Shown: positions 52,358 to 61,643, counted from the first letter of the stretch. The stretch is 64,000 nucleotides of DNA from a virus (IMGVR_UViG_3300042922_000725:28584-92583), one strand, 5' to 3'. Translations and numbers: made by a program. Notes: generated by a model from the letters alone, not told the origin.

Positions 52358-52433
52358 TTGTGATAAGTTACAAAAAAATGCTTAAAATATCTTAATTATT
52401 TGTGACAATATACAAATTGCATTGTCAATATTT
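52358..52433 (+). repeat. TTGTGA-N4-TTACAA sites and AAATATTGACAA in a convergent spacer
   Basis: Copies at 52358-52373 (exact) and 52400-52415 (one mismatch) are 42 bases apart, about four helical turns. The dyad TGACAAT (52403-52409) / ATTGTCA (52421-52427) and a minus-strand AAATATTGACAA (52422-52433) overlap the second. The sites lie between two convergent gene ends, where a promoter role is unlikely. Confidence 0.55.
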
Positions 52434-52576
52434 GGTTAATTTTTGCATAATGAGTGTTATTTGAATATAAATTTATAAATTATCAATAATCATTTAATTC
52501 CTACAAAGTTTAAACCTATAGAAATCATTAAACATACATATCCTAGACTTAGTAAATTCTATAAGCTTAAATTTTA

Positions 52577-53620
52577 TTACAAGGCACTCTTTAAAATGCA
52601 ATCCAATCTCCTTCCCTTTACGAAACTTTTAATTCCATATTGTACGTTCATAAAACTATTTATTACAACTGTTAAGGTAATTGCTGAAACCTCAATTGCA
52701 AAAATGTGAATAAGTATATTACTTGTTATGAATATAATAGCTCCGGCAATTCCTAATTTTAAGCTATTCGTTCTTATCATTTCATGGATTTTATCTTTTG
52801 TTTCTTTTCCATGTTTTAAATTATCAATATATAATTCATTAACTTGTAAGTTTCTGTTTAGTTCATCAACATCAATACTGTTTCTACTTAATAACCATTG
52901 AATTAAAGGATTGATGATAAACATTAAGCCACTATTTATTAATAAATTATCAGCTACTAAATTACTTAATAAGCTGCTAATAACTAAACTTGTTGTATAT
53001 GTATTTCTTCCCGAAAAACTAAGCTTATCAACTTTGCCTTTATAATGAATATCAATATCTTCTGTACTTTTTAAAATTCTGTAATTATATGTAAATAACA
53101 ATCCTATAGAAGCAAATGTTAACAAGGTAGACACTAAGCTTCCTGTAGATAATCCTATAATAATTTTTGGAATACTAAATATAAAATTAAGTAATATTGA
53201 AATTGAAATTCCGTCGATAGTTTTAAGTTTATCTAGTTTGTCAATTATAAAAGTAGTTGCTGTAGATTTTAATATGTTGAGCGATAAGGAAATAAAATAA
53301 TTAATACCATCATACCGACTTGAAACTATTAATCCTGTTATTATGCCAGTTGCAATTGATAAAGTTTTTGTATATTTTGATATTTGGATTTTATTAATGT
53401 CTGGTTTTATAGATTTAATAGTTTCTATAATACTAGAGCTGATTAAATAAGGAGTATATGATGGTATATTTTGATTTAGGCTTACTGGGAATTTATTTAT
53501 ATTATTTATTTTTAATTTATCTAAGAGTGTAATTAAAGTTTGAACTGTAGTACATTTTAGTGTTAACGTTAGTATATTGTTTATTTTATCAGTTGCTATA
53601 TTAATAGAATTTTTATTCAT
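52577..53620 (-). CDS. Large integral membrane protein of unknown function
   Basis: 347 residues with several hydrophobic segments (SIATGIITGLIVSSRYDGIN, SIPKIIIGLSTGSLVSTLL, KLGIAGAIIFITSNILIHIF and others) separated by Lys-rich loops. AGGAGTG precedes the ATG. It is the last gene of the ThyX operon. No known family was recognised; superinfection exclusion or membrane remodelling are untested possibilities. Confidence 0.55.
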   Translation of the reverse strand: MNKNSINIATDKINNILTLTLKCTTVQTLITLLDKLKINNINKFPVSLNQNIPSYTPYLISSSIIETIKSIKPDINKIQISKYTKTLSIATGIITGLIVSSRYDGINYFISLSLNILKSTATTFIIDKLDKLKTIDGISISILLNFIFSIPKIIIGLSTGSLVSTLLTFASIGLLFTYNYRILKSTEDIDIHYKGKVDKLSFSGRNTYTTSLVISSLLSNLVADNLLINSGLMFIINPLIQWLLSRNSIDVDELNRNLQVNELYIDNLKHGKETKDKIHEMIRTNSLKLGIAGAIIFITSNILIHIFAIEVSAITLTVVINSFMNVQYGIKSFVKGRRLDCILKSAL

Positions 53621-53641
53621 AATATTACACTCCTGATTTAT

Positions 53642-53812
53642 TTATTTTAAAATAAAATATGTAGCCGAATAATACTTTCTCATTCCCTTATCATTAATTA
53701 TCTCAAATTGCAATCCATTATTGCTTTTATATGTATGCTCTATTTTATATCTCTTTTCTTTAGTTAAAAAATATTTAATATCAATTTTACTGGTTATATA
53801 TTGATTACTCAT
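53642..53812 (-). CDS. Small protein overlapping the ThyX gene end
   Basis: 56 residues ([20 protein letters not shown]...[10 protein letters not shown]). Its ATG overlaps the stop of the ThyX gene, indicating translational coupling. It is basic and beta-rich with no motif recognised. Confidence 0.5.
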   Translation of the reverse strand: MSNQYITSKIDIKYFLTKEKRYKIEHTYKSNNGLQFEIINDKGMRKYYSATYFILK

Positions 53813-54638
53813 GATTGTTCTTTTCTGTTAATTGTTTTAATGTTGGATATCTTCCACATGACATATTACCTTCTTTACAGTATCCTAATTGTACACATGA
53901 AGCTCCTGCCTTTTTAAATAAGGTGGGGGCTATTTTTTTTACTTCAATCAACATTGCATAGGCTAATTCTTGTATCTCGTCTTGTGCTCTAGAACAGCAA
54001 CGATGATTGAAAAAATTTAATAAGCTTCTAGCATTCATGGTTACGATAATTTTTGTTTCACAAGCGTTAGGGAAAACATATCTTGCATTTTCTATAGCTT
54101 TCTTTTCAAATTTACTATAAAGTTTTTTATTATCACTCTTAATTTCATGTAAAGCTTGATTAATATAATCAATATTTTTAAAATCCCAATAATCTAATTT
54201 TAAATGTTCAGCTATATAATGTTTAATCAAACCTTCAACTAGACTATCATAGTCTCTTTGTGATTGTTTCATATTCTCTATGTATAACTTTCTTAATTCA
54301 GTATATCTATCTATTTCTTTAGGAATAATATATTCAAATTGATTCAATCTGACATATCTTTGACTTTGCTGAGAATAAGATGCTATCCTATGTCTAACTA
54401 GTTGATGTGAAAGGCTTCTACTAACACCTTCTATTCCAAATGTAAATGAAACGTGTTCTAAAGGTGATTCATGCCCAAGAGATATTAACATATTTACAAA
54501 TTTATCAATGTTTTCTTCGGTTAAATCTTCTCCTATTTCGTCAATTGTTGAAGCAGAATAACATAATTTCCCTGCTTGAGCTATTACCTTTTCAGGATTT
54601 GGTGTATGTTCTAATATTTTTACTTCTAATTCTACCAT
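53805..54638 (-). CDS. thyX: FAD-dependent thymidylate synthase ThyX
   Basis: 277 residues. The ThyX signature RHRxxSxxxxSxR is exact at residues 82-94 ([13 protein letters not shown]). The C-terminal part [19 protein letters not shown] with [14 protein letters not shown] is also typical. It makes dTMP from dUMP using folate and FAD, useful for phage replication in a low-GC host. Its promoter and a long leader lie upstream; a 56-residue gene overlaps its stop. Confidence 0.95.
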   Translation of the reverse strand: MVELEVKILEHTPNPEKVIAQAGKLCYSASTIDEIGEDLTEENIDKFVNMLISLGHESPLEHVSFTFGIEGVSRSLSHQLVRHRIASYSQQSQRYVRLNQFEYIIPKEIDRYTELRKLYIENMKQSQRDYDSLVEGLIKHYIAEHLKLDYWDFKNIDYINQALHEIKSDNKKLYSKFEKKAIENARYVFPNACETKIIVTMNARSLLNFFNHRCCSRAQDEIQELAYAMLIEVKKIAPTLFKKAGASCVQLGYCKEGNMSCGRYPTLKQLTEKNNHE

Positions 54639-54665
54639 CTAATTTCCTCGCTTTCTAAATTATAT

Positions 54666-54773
54666 TTATCAATATTTAATTGGATATATGGTTACTAAAG
54701 TGAATTGATTGTTTTATGTATAAACCTTAGTAACCACTAATATCATAGTATCATGTTTTGAAATTCATGTCAA
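54666..54773 (-). promoter_or_regulatory. Promoter and structured leader of the ThyX gene
   Basis: On the minus strand: TTGACA (54768-54773), 17 bases, TACTAT (54745-54750). The transcript then forms a hairpin from GGTTACTAAGG and CTTTAGTAACC (54690-54700 with 54725-54735, one mismatch), followed by AAATATTGATAA (54666-54677) before the ribosome site. The 100-base leader may carry translational or attenuation control. Confidence 0.6.
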
Positions 54774-54808
54774 TATAGTAGATTGAATATATTTATATTT
54801 AATTGTAT

Positions 54809-57079
54809 TTATTCGAACTTTACTTCTTTAACGCTATCATTTGTACTTCTCAAGTTCAAAATAAAGTTCCCTTGGTTTCTTACTCTGCTTTTTAGGTATT
54901 CGTATAAACACCTTGTCTCTGAATTTTTCCCAGTAGTGGCAATATCATCAAGTTTAAACTCTTTAATTTTTCCCTTTTCCGTTGTAATTGTAAAGTTAAG
55001 AATTTTACTAGGATTAATTACACAAGCCATTACTTTATTATTTTCAGATTCTCCCAAATTCATTGCTTGGTTTCCTTGACTATTTCTAGATTGCTTGCTT
55101 GATATTTCTTCTACATTGACAAGTACGCCTTTACATTCCTGTGAAATCATAAACACATCTACATCGTTTTTAATGTATTCTATATCTAATAATTTACTTT
55201 CTATAGAGTAACAATTTTGAAGTTTTTTATTTGCAGATATAAAAGATTTAATATCTACTTTGGAGATTTTACCATTTTCATAAACTGATAATATATAACC
55301 CTGTGCTTTTGTTTCATCTTCCAATGATACTAATTTAATTACTTTTTCATTTGGTTCAAGGTCTATTAGATTTGGAAGATATTCTCCTAATACAGAAGGT
55401 TTAGAATCAGAAATATCATAAGCATTAAGTTTATATCTATTGGCTTTATTGGTTATACAATATAGTGTTGATTTATTAGTTGAGTCTATTTCTTGTATGA
55501 TATTATCATTATCTTTTAATTTTTGCTCGTCGGTTCCCTTTCCTCTGAGGGATGTTAATGGGATTTTCTTAATCCAATTTTGTTCTGTGAATATTATTTT
55601 GGTGTTATAATCAGGAACGGTATCAAGTTTTGAAATATCTTCAATATTTTCATCTGTAATTATTTCTGTTTTACGCTCAACACCGTATTTCTCTTTAATA
55701 TTTTCTAGCTGAGATATTATTATATCTTCTATTTTTTGGTCAGAGCTTAAAATTTGTTGAAGTTCCATTATTTGATTTTTAATTTCGTTAACGTTTTTAA
55801 TTTTCTTTAGTATCCAGTCTTCGTTTATATTAATCAGTCTAATTGTTGAAACATATTCAGATTGTGCTTGATTTAAATTAAAGTGATTTGTTAACTTATC
55901 AATAGCTTCTTTTTCTGTTTTAGATGTTCTGATTAATTTTATTGCCATGTCTAAATCTTGATTAATCAACTCTAGCCCTAGAAGTTTGTTTAAATCTTCA
56001 TTTAATTTGTTAATATCATATGTTAATTCACCCTTTATACATGTGGTTCTATGAATCAACCATTTAATATAAATATCTTTTAAAGACATAAGCTTTGGAG
56101 TTTTTCCATCTAAATCTAATACGGTAAAGTTACATGAAAATTTTGATTCATAAGGAGTATACTTTCTTAGTTTTTGTTCAAATTGTTTTAAATCCGTATT
56201 CTTTTTTAAATAGATGTCTAACTGAATACCTTGTCTTCCATTATTGTTGTGAATATGGGTAATTTCTTTAAATAATCCTTTGTCATAGGCAGCTATAAGT
56301 TTTGTTTCAATATCTTCAATATATGCTTCATACGGAACTTCTATAATTGAAACTTTGCTTTCTTTTTCATCGTAAATATATTTACCTAATAAAGTAAAAC
56401 TTCCTCGACCTGTCTTATAAATAGTATTAAAGGTATTTTTATTATATATTATTCTACCACAAGTTCCTATGAAGTCTGGACATTGCAATATTTCTATAGC
56501 TTTATCTATATCTTTGTTTAATATAAATGATTTTAAGCTATTACATGTTTCTATTAAATTATGAGGTGGTATTTTAGACGCTTCCCCAACGGCTATACTT
56601 TGTGATATATTAGTTAGTATATTAGGGATTATTGATGGAAGTAAAATAGGTTCATCTTCTGTATTATCAAAATTTCTTTTAGTAGGAACTATGTTTTTAT
56701 TAATTCCTTCTAACATACTTTCAGAATAAGGACTTAACTTACATTCAACATATCTAGGACTCGCTCCATCATCTTCTTTCTTTCTCTTATCTCCATAGCT
56801 ACCTTTTGGTGTTAGATAAAAATAATTAAGTCCGTTGTTAGCCATGTTTTTCATAGCAGAGAATAGTGGAATATCTCCAAATATATAAAAGACCATTGCA
56901 AATGCTCCTGCTCTATGGAGCTTTATAAATTGTTTGTCACTGTTTATTTTATTAATGTGCAACGCCCAAATGACTTTTCTTTGAACTGGAAGTAAGCCAT
57001 CGATACTAGGTAAATTATTGATAAGTACGGGGCTACAAAATTCAGTAAATTCTTCTTTTAATACTTCAACTATGTCCAT
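54809..57079 (-). CDS. Type II DNA topoisomerase subunit A (GyrA/ParC-like)
   Basis: 756 residues. The N-terminal domain contains SIDGLLPVQRKVIWAL and the breakage-reunion motif GASPRYVECKL with R109 and catalytic Y110. The coiled-coil arm (about 340-450) follows, then a reduced C-terminal beta-pinwheel region (about 500-756). It starts 11 bases after the B-subunit gene, so they are coexpressed. Together they would relax or supercoil phage DNA. Sequence is diverged from bacterial GyrA. Confidence 0.9.
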   Translation of the reverse strand: MDIVEVLKEEFTEFCSPVLINNLPSIDGLLPVQRKVIWALHINKINSDKQFIKLHRAGAFAMVFYIFGDIPLFSAMKNMANNGLNYFYLTPKGSYGDKRKKEDDGASPRYVECKLSPYSESMLEGINKNIVPTKRNFDNTEDEPILLPSIIPNILTNISQSIAVGEASKIPPHNLIETCNSLKSFILNKDIDKAIEILQCPDFIGTCGRIIYNKNTFNTIYKTGRGSFTLLGKYIYDEKESKVSIIEVPYEAYIEDIETKLIAAYDKGLFKEITHIHNNNGRQGIQLDIYLKKNTDLKQFEQKLRKYTPYESKFSCNFTVLDLDGKTPKLMSLKDIYIKWLIHRTTCIKGELTYDINKLNEDLNKLLGLELINQDLDMAIKLIRTSKTEKEAIDKLTNHFNLNQAQSEYVSTIRLININEDWILKKIKNVNEIKNQIMELQQILSSDQKIEDIIISQLENIKEKYGVERKTEIITDENIEDISKLDTVPDYNTKIIFTEQNWIKKIPLTSLRGKGTDEQKLKDNDNIIQEIDSTNKSTLYCITNKANRYKLNAYDISDSKPSVLGEYLPNLIDLEPNEKVIKLVSLEDETKAQGYILSVYENGKISKVDIKSFISANKKLQNCYSIESKLLDIEYIKNDVDVFMISQECKGVLVNVEEISSKQSRNSQGNQAMNLGESENNKVMACVINPSKILNFTITTEKGKIKEFKLDDIATTGKNSETRCLYEYLKSRVRNQGNFILNLRSTNDSVKEVKFE

Positions 57080-57090
57080 AAAATCTCCTT

Positions 57091-59130
57091 TTACTCAATG
57101 TTATTTAAGTCAATTTTAGTTATATTTTCTCTTATAAATTCTTTTCTTGGTAAGGTGTCTGTATCCATAAACATTTCAAAATGTTTATTTATCAAAGCTT
57201 CGTTCAATTGGTCATATTCTACAGGAATAAAAGTTTTTTTTCTTGCCTCATCAGATAAAACATATAACCAAAAATCCTCTTTGTTAAATTCTCCTAAACC
57301 TTTTTTTATTCCGATAGTGTATTTTATATTTTTAGAATTTAATTCTTGAATTAAGTTTTCTTTTTCAATATCATTATATGCAAATAAGCTTTCTTCTGTT
57401 TTTGTTAATATAAATTCATATCTAGGAGATGTAATTAAATACACTCTGTTTTGTTTAAGTAATGTTGGCATAAATTTATACATAAAGGTTAATATTGACA
57501 GATTTATTGCCCTACCAAAGGCATCTCGGTCACAAAGTATTCCAAGTGAACCATAATTTAAATTATCTATATTAAATGTTTGGATATCTTTATATTTTTT
57601 TCTTTCTTCATAAGGTATTTCTATTCCACAACCCAATGCATTAATAATTCTTAAAGCAGGTTCATTGTCTAATACATCAGATACTTTGGCTTTATAACTA
57701 TTAATAAACCTACCTCTTAATCCACAACAGCCCATTATTCTAGGGTCAATTGAGTTTTCTATTGTAGAATTAGCAGAAATACCTTCATCTACAATGAATA
57801 TGCGTTCCTCAACTTTTGATTTTTTAAAATCACAATGTTTAACGCCCGGTATTTTACTGAATGAGGATTTTGTTTCACCTTGTAATTTTTTCTTTATATC
57901 TAATTTAGATTGTTCAGCTTTTTCATTTGCTCTTTTATTAATAAGGCACTGTCCTATAATTTTATCTGCAACAAGTTTGTTTTCTGTAAAATATACTATT
58001 AGTTTATCTTTTAAAGAGCTTGTTGTAAAGTCTTTTATAAATTTATTATTTATGCTTAATTTAGTTTGATTAGCATAGCTCGTCATAGTTGAAAAACTAG
58101 AAATCATACAACTAAAACTGTCTTGTATATCCGTAAACTTTATTTTACTTTCGTTTTTGTTATATAAGTTGTTATTTTTTATATATTCATGAATTGCATT
58201 AGTAAAAGCACTTTCAATAGCTTCAGCAGTTGAACCACCCTGCAATAATTCAGAACTATTGTGAAAATATTGTAATGTATTAACAGTATTGTTAAAAACA
58301 AAAGCTATTTCGTAACTAAATTTATATTCTGGTTTATCACTTCTATCTTTACCTATTCCACTATCACTGAAAGTTATAATATCTGTTATATTTTCATCAG
58401 TAGTTATTTCTTGCAGATAGTCTACAATTCCATTTTCATAAAAGTGGGTGTATATAATATCTGCACTTTCGTCATAAACATCTATTTTTAAACCTTTGTT
58501 GACCACAGTTTGTTTTTTTAACTTATCATTTATCCAATCTATGGGTATATTGATATTTGTAAAAACTTCTAAGTCTGGCTTATAATAAATTTTTGTTCCC
58601 TGCTCATTATCAATATTTGACTCCGTTTTTAAAACTCTTTCTCCTTGTTCTTTGCTAAATAAATTATCATCATCATCACAAATGAATTCTTCTGTATTTT
58701 TGTCTACTGGTCTGCCTTTTTTGAATTTAGTAGTGTATTTTTTGCCATCTCTGTATGATATAACATTCATGTAGTCTGATGCATATTGTGAACTGGTAAG
58801 ACCTAATCCATTAAGACCTATTGAAGTGGAGTCTGCGTCATAATTGTCAGAAGCATACAATACTTTTAAAGCCAAGTCCCAATTGTAAGCATTTTCTTTT
58901 TCGTTCCACTCCATAGGTAGTCCATCTGCAAAATCTAATACAGAATAATTTAAATCTTTATGTTTGATGATTTTAATATAGTTCCCATATCCTTTTCTAT
59001 ATCTATCTATAGAATTACTCGTAATTTCAAACAAGGTATGTTGGCACCCTTTTATGTCATCTGAACCCATCATTACAGAAACTCTTTTTCTAATTCTTTC
59101 AGAACCTTTTAATCTTGTTAAATCTGCCAA
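57091..59130 (-). CDS. Type II DNA topoisomerase subunit B (GyrB/ParE-like)
   Basis: 679 residues. The GHKL ATPase shows FEITSNSIDRYRKGYG and VLDFADGLPMEW, with GLNGLGLTSSQYASDY as lid. The Toprim domain has IFIVDEGISANSTIENS, the spur GLRGRFINSYKAK and LCDRDAFGRAI, where bacterial GyrB has DADVDG: the third Asp is Phe. It is coupled to the A subunit and follows a GIY-YIG gene on the same transcript. It supplies ATP-driven strand passage. Confidence 0.88.
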   Translation of the reverse strand: MADLTRLKGSERIRKRVSVMMGSDDIKGCQHTLFEITSNSIDRYRKGYGNYIKIIKHKDLNYSVLDFADGLPMEWNEKENAYNWDLALKVLYASDNYDADSTSIGLNGLGLTSSQYASDYMNVISYRDGKKYTTKFKKGRPVDKNTEEFICDDDDNLFSKEQGERVLKTESNIDNEQGTKIYYKPDLEVFTNINIPIDWINDKLKKQTVVNKGLKIDVYDESADIIYTHFYENGIVDYLQEITTDENITDIITFSDSGIGKDRSDKPEYKFSYEIAFVFNNTVNTLQYFHNSSELLQGGSTAEAIESAFTNAIHEYIKNNNLYNKNESKIKFTDIQDSFSCMISSFSTMTSYANQTKLSINNKFIKDFTTSSLKDKLIVYFTENKLVADKIIGQCLINKRANEKAEQSKLDIKKKLQGETKSSFSKIPGVKHCDFKKSKVEERIFIVDEGISANSTIENSIDPRIMGCCGLRGRFINSYKAKVSDVLDNEPALRIINALGCGIEIPYEERKKYKDIQTFNIDNLNYGSLGILCDRDAFGRAINLSILTFMYKFMPTLLKQNRVYLITSPRYEFILTKTEESLFAYNDIEKENLIQELNSKNIKYTIGIKKGLGEFNKEDFWLYVLSDEARKKTFIPVEYDQLNEALINKHFEMFMDTDTLPRKEFIRENITKIDLNNIE

Positions 59131-59142
59131 AATATCACTTCC

Positions 59143-60252
59143 TTAATTGTTTATATTGTTATGTGTAGATATTATTTCTACATTTTTTAAACAAAATAAT
59201 GTTTGATTAGGCTTTAATTTTATCTTACAACCTTTTTTATTTTTAATACTATTACTTTCACTTAAACTTTCTATATCATTTATGTAATTTATAAATTTTA
59301 GCCATTCTTTACAAACAGAATATTTAACTTCTTTTGATTCCGTTATTTTTTCATCGTAGCAACGTCTTAACATATCTCTCCATTTGTCATATAAATAATG
59401 ACTTTGTGGTTTGTTTATTTCTTTTCCCACAATTCCTACATCACAAACATAAGGAGCATCCCAATCTTTAATATGCCCATTGGATATTTCTTTAGTTTCA
59501 GCAACGGTTTCAAATCCTGTATTTATAAACTTAACTTTTCTTTTACCATTCTTCAGATTTTCTATAATCTCAAATTTATATCCTTTGGAATTACTATATA
59601 TTTCTCCCACTAGAAATTTATTTATTTTAACTTCTTTTTCTTTATAATTAAAATCAGTAATGCCTTCTTTAGACCACTTAAAACCATAGAATATTAAGTT
59701 TTTCTTTGTAGCTTGGCGAATTCTAAAATTAACTTGATTGAAATTAAAGTTTTCTATATTTCTTTTACTATCAAGTAGATAATTCGTAGCTTCATTATAG
59801 GAATTAAATTCAATTATATTATCTTCGCTTATAGCTAGAATAGGAATAGCATTTTGAGGGATACTACCTTTTTTAAATCTGGTTTCTTTTCCTACTTTTA
59901 TAACGTGTTCAGGCTCCCCGTTTTCACTTTCTGAAGCAATGTTATTATAACCCATTTCTACACTATTATATTGTAATATATATTCTGTTTCTATTTTAAA
60001 TAAGTCTTTTAAAGGAACTATATCTAATACTTGAAATGTAAAATCACTTATACCATACTTCAGCATATCAAACAATAAACTTCCTTCTTCATTATTGGGT
60101 TGTTGTAAAGAAAAATAACCTCTGTGATAAGCATTTATATAATCATGCCATCTTTCAGTTACAACTCTTCTTGTGGCTCCTATATAATTTTTATTTGAGG
60201 TTATACAATGTATTAGGTATATATAACCGTATTCTTTTTTACGTTTAAGCAA
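59143..60252 (-). CDS. GIY-YIG homing endonuclease
   Basis: 369 residues. The GIY-YIG nuclease motif is at the N-terminus (YGYIYLIHCITSNKNYIGAT), with FKIETEYILQYNS behind it. Residues about 145-215 resemble a NUMOD-type DNA-binding segment (FNSYNEATNYLLDS). Residues 290-345 carry YDKWRDMLRRCYDEK and VCKEWLKFINYIND, as in phage HNH/AP2-linked mobile proteins. It lies 12 bases upstream of the B subunit gene and shares its promoter. It is likely a mobile gene lodged in the topoisomerase operon. Confidence 0.8.
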   Translation of the reverse strand: MLKRKKEYGYIYLIHCITSNKNYIGATRRVVTERWHDYINAYHRGYFSLQQPNNEEGSLLFDMLKYGISDFTFQVLDIVPLKDLFKIETEYILQYNSVEMGYNNIASESENGEPEHVIKVGKETRFKKGSIPQNAIPILAISEDNIIEFNSYNEATNYLLDSKRNIENFNFNQVNFRIRQATKKNLIFYGFKWSKEGITDFNYKEKEVKINKFLVGEIYSNSKGYKFEIIENLKNGKRKVKFINTGFETVAETKEISNGHIKDWDAPYVCDVGIVGKEINKPQSHYLYDKWRDMLRRCYDEKITESKEVKYSVCKEWLKFINYINDIESLSESNSIKNKKGCKIKLKPNQTLFCLKNVEIISTHNNINN

Positions 60253-60284
60253 TAACTTTCTCCTTTCTTAATTAAATTAAAATA

Positions 60285-60337
60285 TTTTGTGGAAATATAT
60301 CCAATTCCATTATATAATATATCTCCACAAAAATCAA
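60285..60337 (-). promoter_or_regulatory. Promoter of the topoisomerase operon with long operator dyad
   Basis: On the minus strand: TTGATT (60332-60337), 17 bases, TATAAT (60309-60314). A 16-bp inverted repeat with one mismatch (60285-60300 with 60317-60332) brackets the -10, with TTTTGTGGA as its outer arm. It probably binds a repressor and controls the homing endonuclease and both topoisomerase genes. The rest of the spacer to 60464 has only a weak CTCAAG/CTTGAG hairpin. Confidence 0.65.
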
Positions 60338-60464
60338 TACTTTATTAATATTAAATTGAATAAAATAGTCATTTTATGCACTTTTATGAGTCTTTAAACT
60401 CGCTCAAGCTCCATTATGCTTTGATTTACTTGAGTTTTCATATTAACAAATTGTAAACAAATAT

Positions 60465-60761
60465 TTAATTTTGATTATTTTTAATACTTTTTATAATAAT
60501 ATCTAAAATTTCAGATTGTTCTGTATGTAAATCTATTTGATGATTTCTATAATCCAAAAAATCATCAGAAATCTTTTTTATTTCTTTTTTAAGATTGTCA
60601 ATTTGTTGTTGCTGAAAAGTTGTAACCGGTAAAATTAGTGAGAACAAGGACGTCTCCATATTATTTTTAAATATATTTGCAATCATTATAATAAGAAATA
60701 TAATTGTAAAGATAAAGTTTATATGTTTATTAATGAATTTTAATATTTTTATTTCAATCAA
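60465..60761 (-). CDS. Small membrane protein
   Basis: 98 residues, TTG start. One membrane segment at residues 15-32 (NFIFTIIFLIIMIANIF), then a helical soluble part rich in Gln, Asn and Asp. AAAGGATT precedes the start. Last gene of the ligase-side operon. Holin-like or signalling roles cannot be told apart. Confidence 0.5.
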   Translation of the reverse strand: MIEIKILKFINKHINFIFTIIFLIIMIANIFKNNMETSLFSLILPVTTFQQQQIDNLKKEIKKISDDFLDYRNHQIDLHTEQSEILDIIIKSIKNNQN

Positions 60762-60772
60762 ATCCTTTCATA

Positions 60773-60916
60773 TTATTTACTTTGTTTATTTTTACTTAAT
60801 TTAATTTTAGTTTCATCAATCACTACTGGATTTCCGCTAACTCTTTGATAATATACTACATTATCAAAATATATTGGTGTATCACCTATGTAACCTACTA
60901 TTTTTTCATTTTCCAT
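60773..60916 (-). CDS. Small protein in the ligase operon
   Basis: 47 residues (MENEKIVGYIGDTPIYFDNV...SKNKQSK). AGGAGG lies seven bases before the ATG, which makes it a convincing gene despite its size. Beta-rich start and basic tail. No family recognised. Confidence 0.6.
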   Translation of the reverse strand: MENEKIVGYIGDTPIYFDNVVYYQRVSGNPVVIDETKIKLSKNKQSK

Positions 60917-60918
60917 AT

Positions 60919-61479
60919 TTAATCCTCCTTATACCATCTTGTTCCATATTTTTCTTGACCAATTCTCATTAGCTCCCAATATTTGTTTTTATAATCATTA
61001 GACTCTCTTTCGAAATATTTTATTCTCCTATTTAACTTATCAATTATATTAGAGTCTTCACTTTTAATTAATTTTTCAGCTTCTCTATATAACGATCTTA
61101 TCATTGAATTTTTTAATACTTGTTCATCTACTCCTAATTCTTGTTTCTTAGCTCTTTTAACACATGTCTGACCACAATAAACGCCTATATGATTTGGAAT
61201 TTCTTCTTTAACTTCTTCATACAACTTTGAAGGCATAACATAATAATTATAATGTCCTAAAAATGTTTTCTTGGCTTTACTATGAAAATCTGATTTAGAT
61301 ACTTTTATCTCATAACAACGCCAAACGCTTTTAGTATCAAAGGTTATAAAATCGCAGCGCTCTTTACCCCACCAGCCAATTGTGACTTCAAAACAACTAA
61401 ATACTCCTTGTTTAGAAGTGGCTTTCCATATTTGTTTTTCTAAGTCAAGAGTTCCTTGAGTTTTAGCTATAATAATCAC
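60919..61479 (-). CDS. MmcB-like DNA repair / nuclease-fold protein, probable non-standard start
   Basis: About 183-187 residues. WGKERCDFITFDTKSVWRCYEIKVSKSDF follows the MmcB/VRR-type nuclease-fold pattern (D, then E-x-K), split here at 20 residues: WGKERCDFITFDTKSVWRCY then EIKVSKSDF. HIGVYCGQTCVKRAKKQEL comes later. The longer frame to 61569 overlaps a separate small gene (61511-61615) in another frame. AGGAGG sits just before in-frame ATT, ATT and ATA codons (61476-61468), and the only normal start there is a GTG overlapping AGGAGG. Start therefore probably ATT or ATA. Confidence 0.6.
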   Translation of the reverse strand: MIIIAKTQGTLDLEKQIWKATSKQGVFSCFEVTIGWWGKERCDFITFDTKSVWRCYEIKVSKSDFHSKAKKTFLGHYNYYVMPSKLYEEVKEEIPNHIGVYCGQTCVKRAKKQELGVDEQVLKNSMIRSLYREAEKLIKSEDSNIIDKLNRRIKYFERESNDYKNKYWELMRIGQEKYGTRWYKED

Positions 61480-61510
61480 CTCCTTATAATTATTTATATT
61501 TATATATGCA

Positions 61511-61615
61511 TTACTTCTTTTTCTTTGGATAATTAACCCTAACATATAACTCAAACATAACCATACCACCCATTACAAAACCAATAAACCAACTAATAAA
61601 TAAATTTTGCCACAT
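61511..61615 (-). CDS. 34-residue membrane protein
   Basis: MWQNLFISWFIGFVMGGMVM continues to YVRVNYPKKKK: one membrane segment and a basic tail. GAAGGG precedes the ATG. It lies between the ligase and MmcB-like genes; its frame excludes the long N-terminal extension of the latter. Confidence 0.55.
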   Translation of the reverse strand: MWQNLFISWFIGFVMGGMVMFELYVRVNYPKKKK

Positions 61616-61643
61616 TTTTATTTTTCCCTTCTTTTTAAAATTG

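Noticed and set aside
48355-52576. Phage attachment site near the integrase gene
   Set aside because: No convincing core repeat or tRNA-end sequence could be picked out by eye; needs host comparison.
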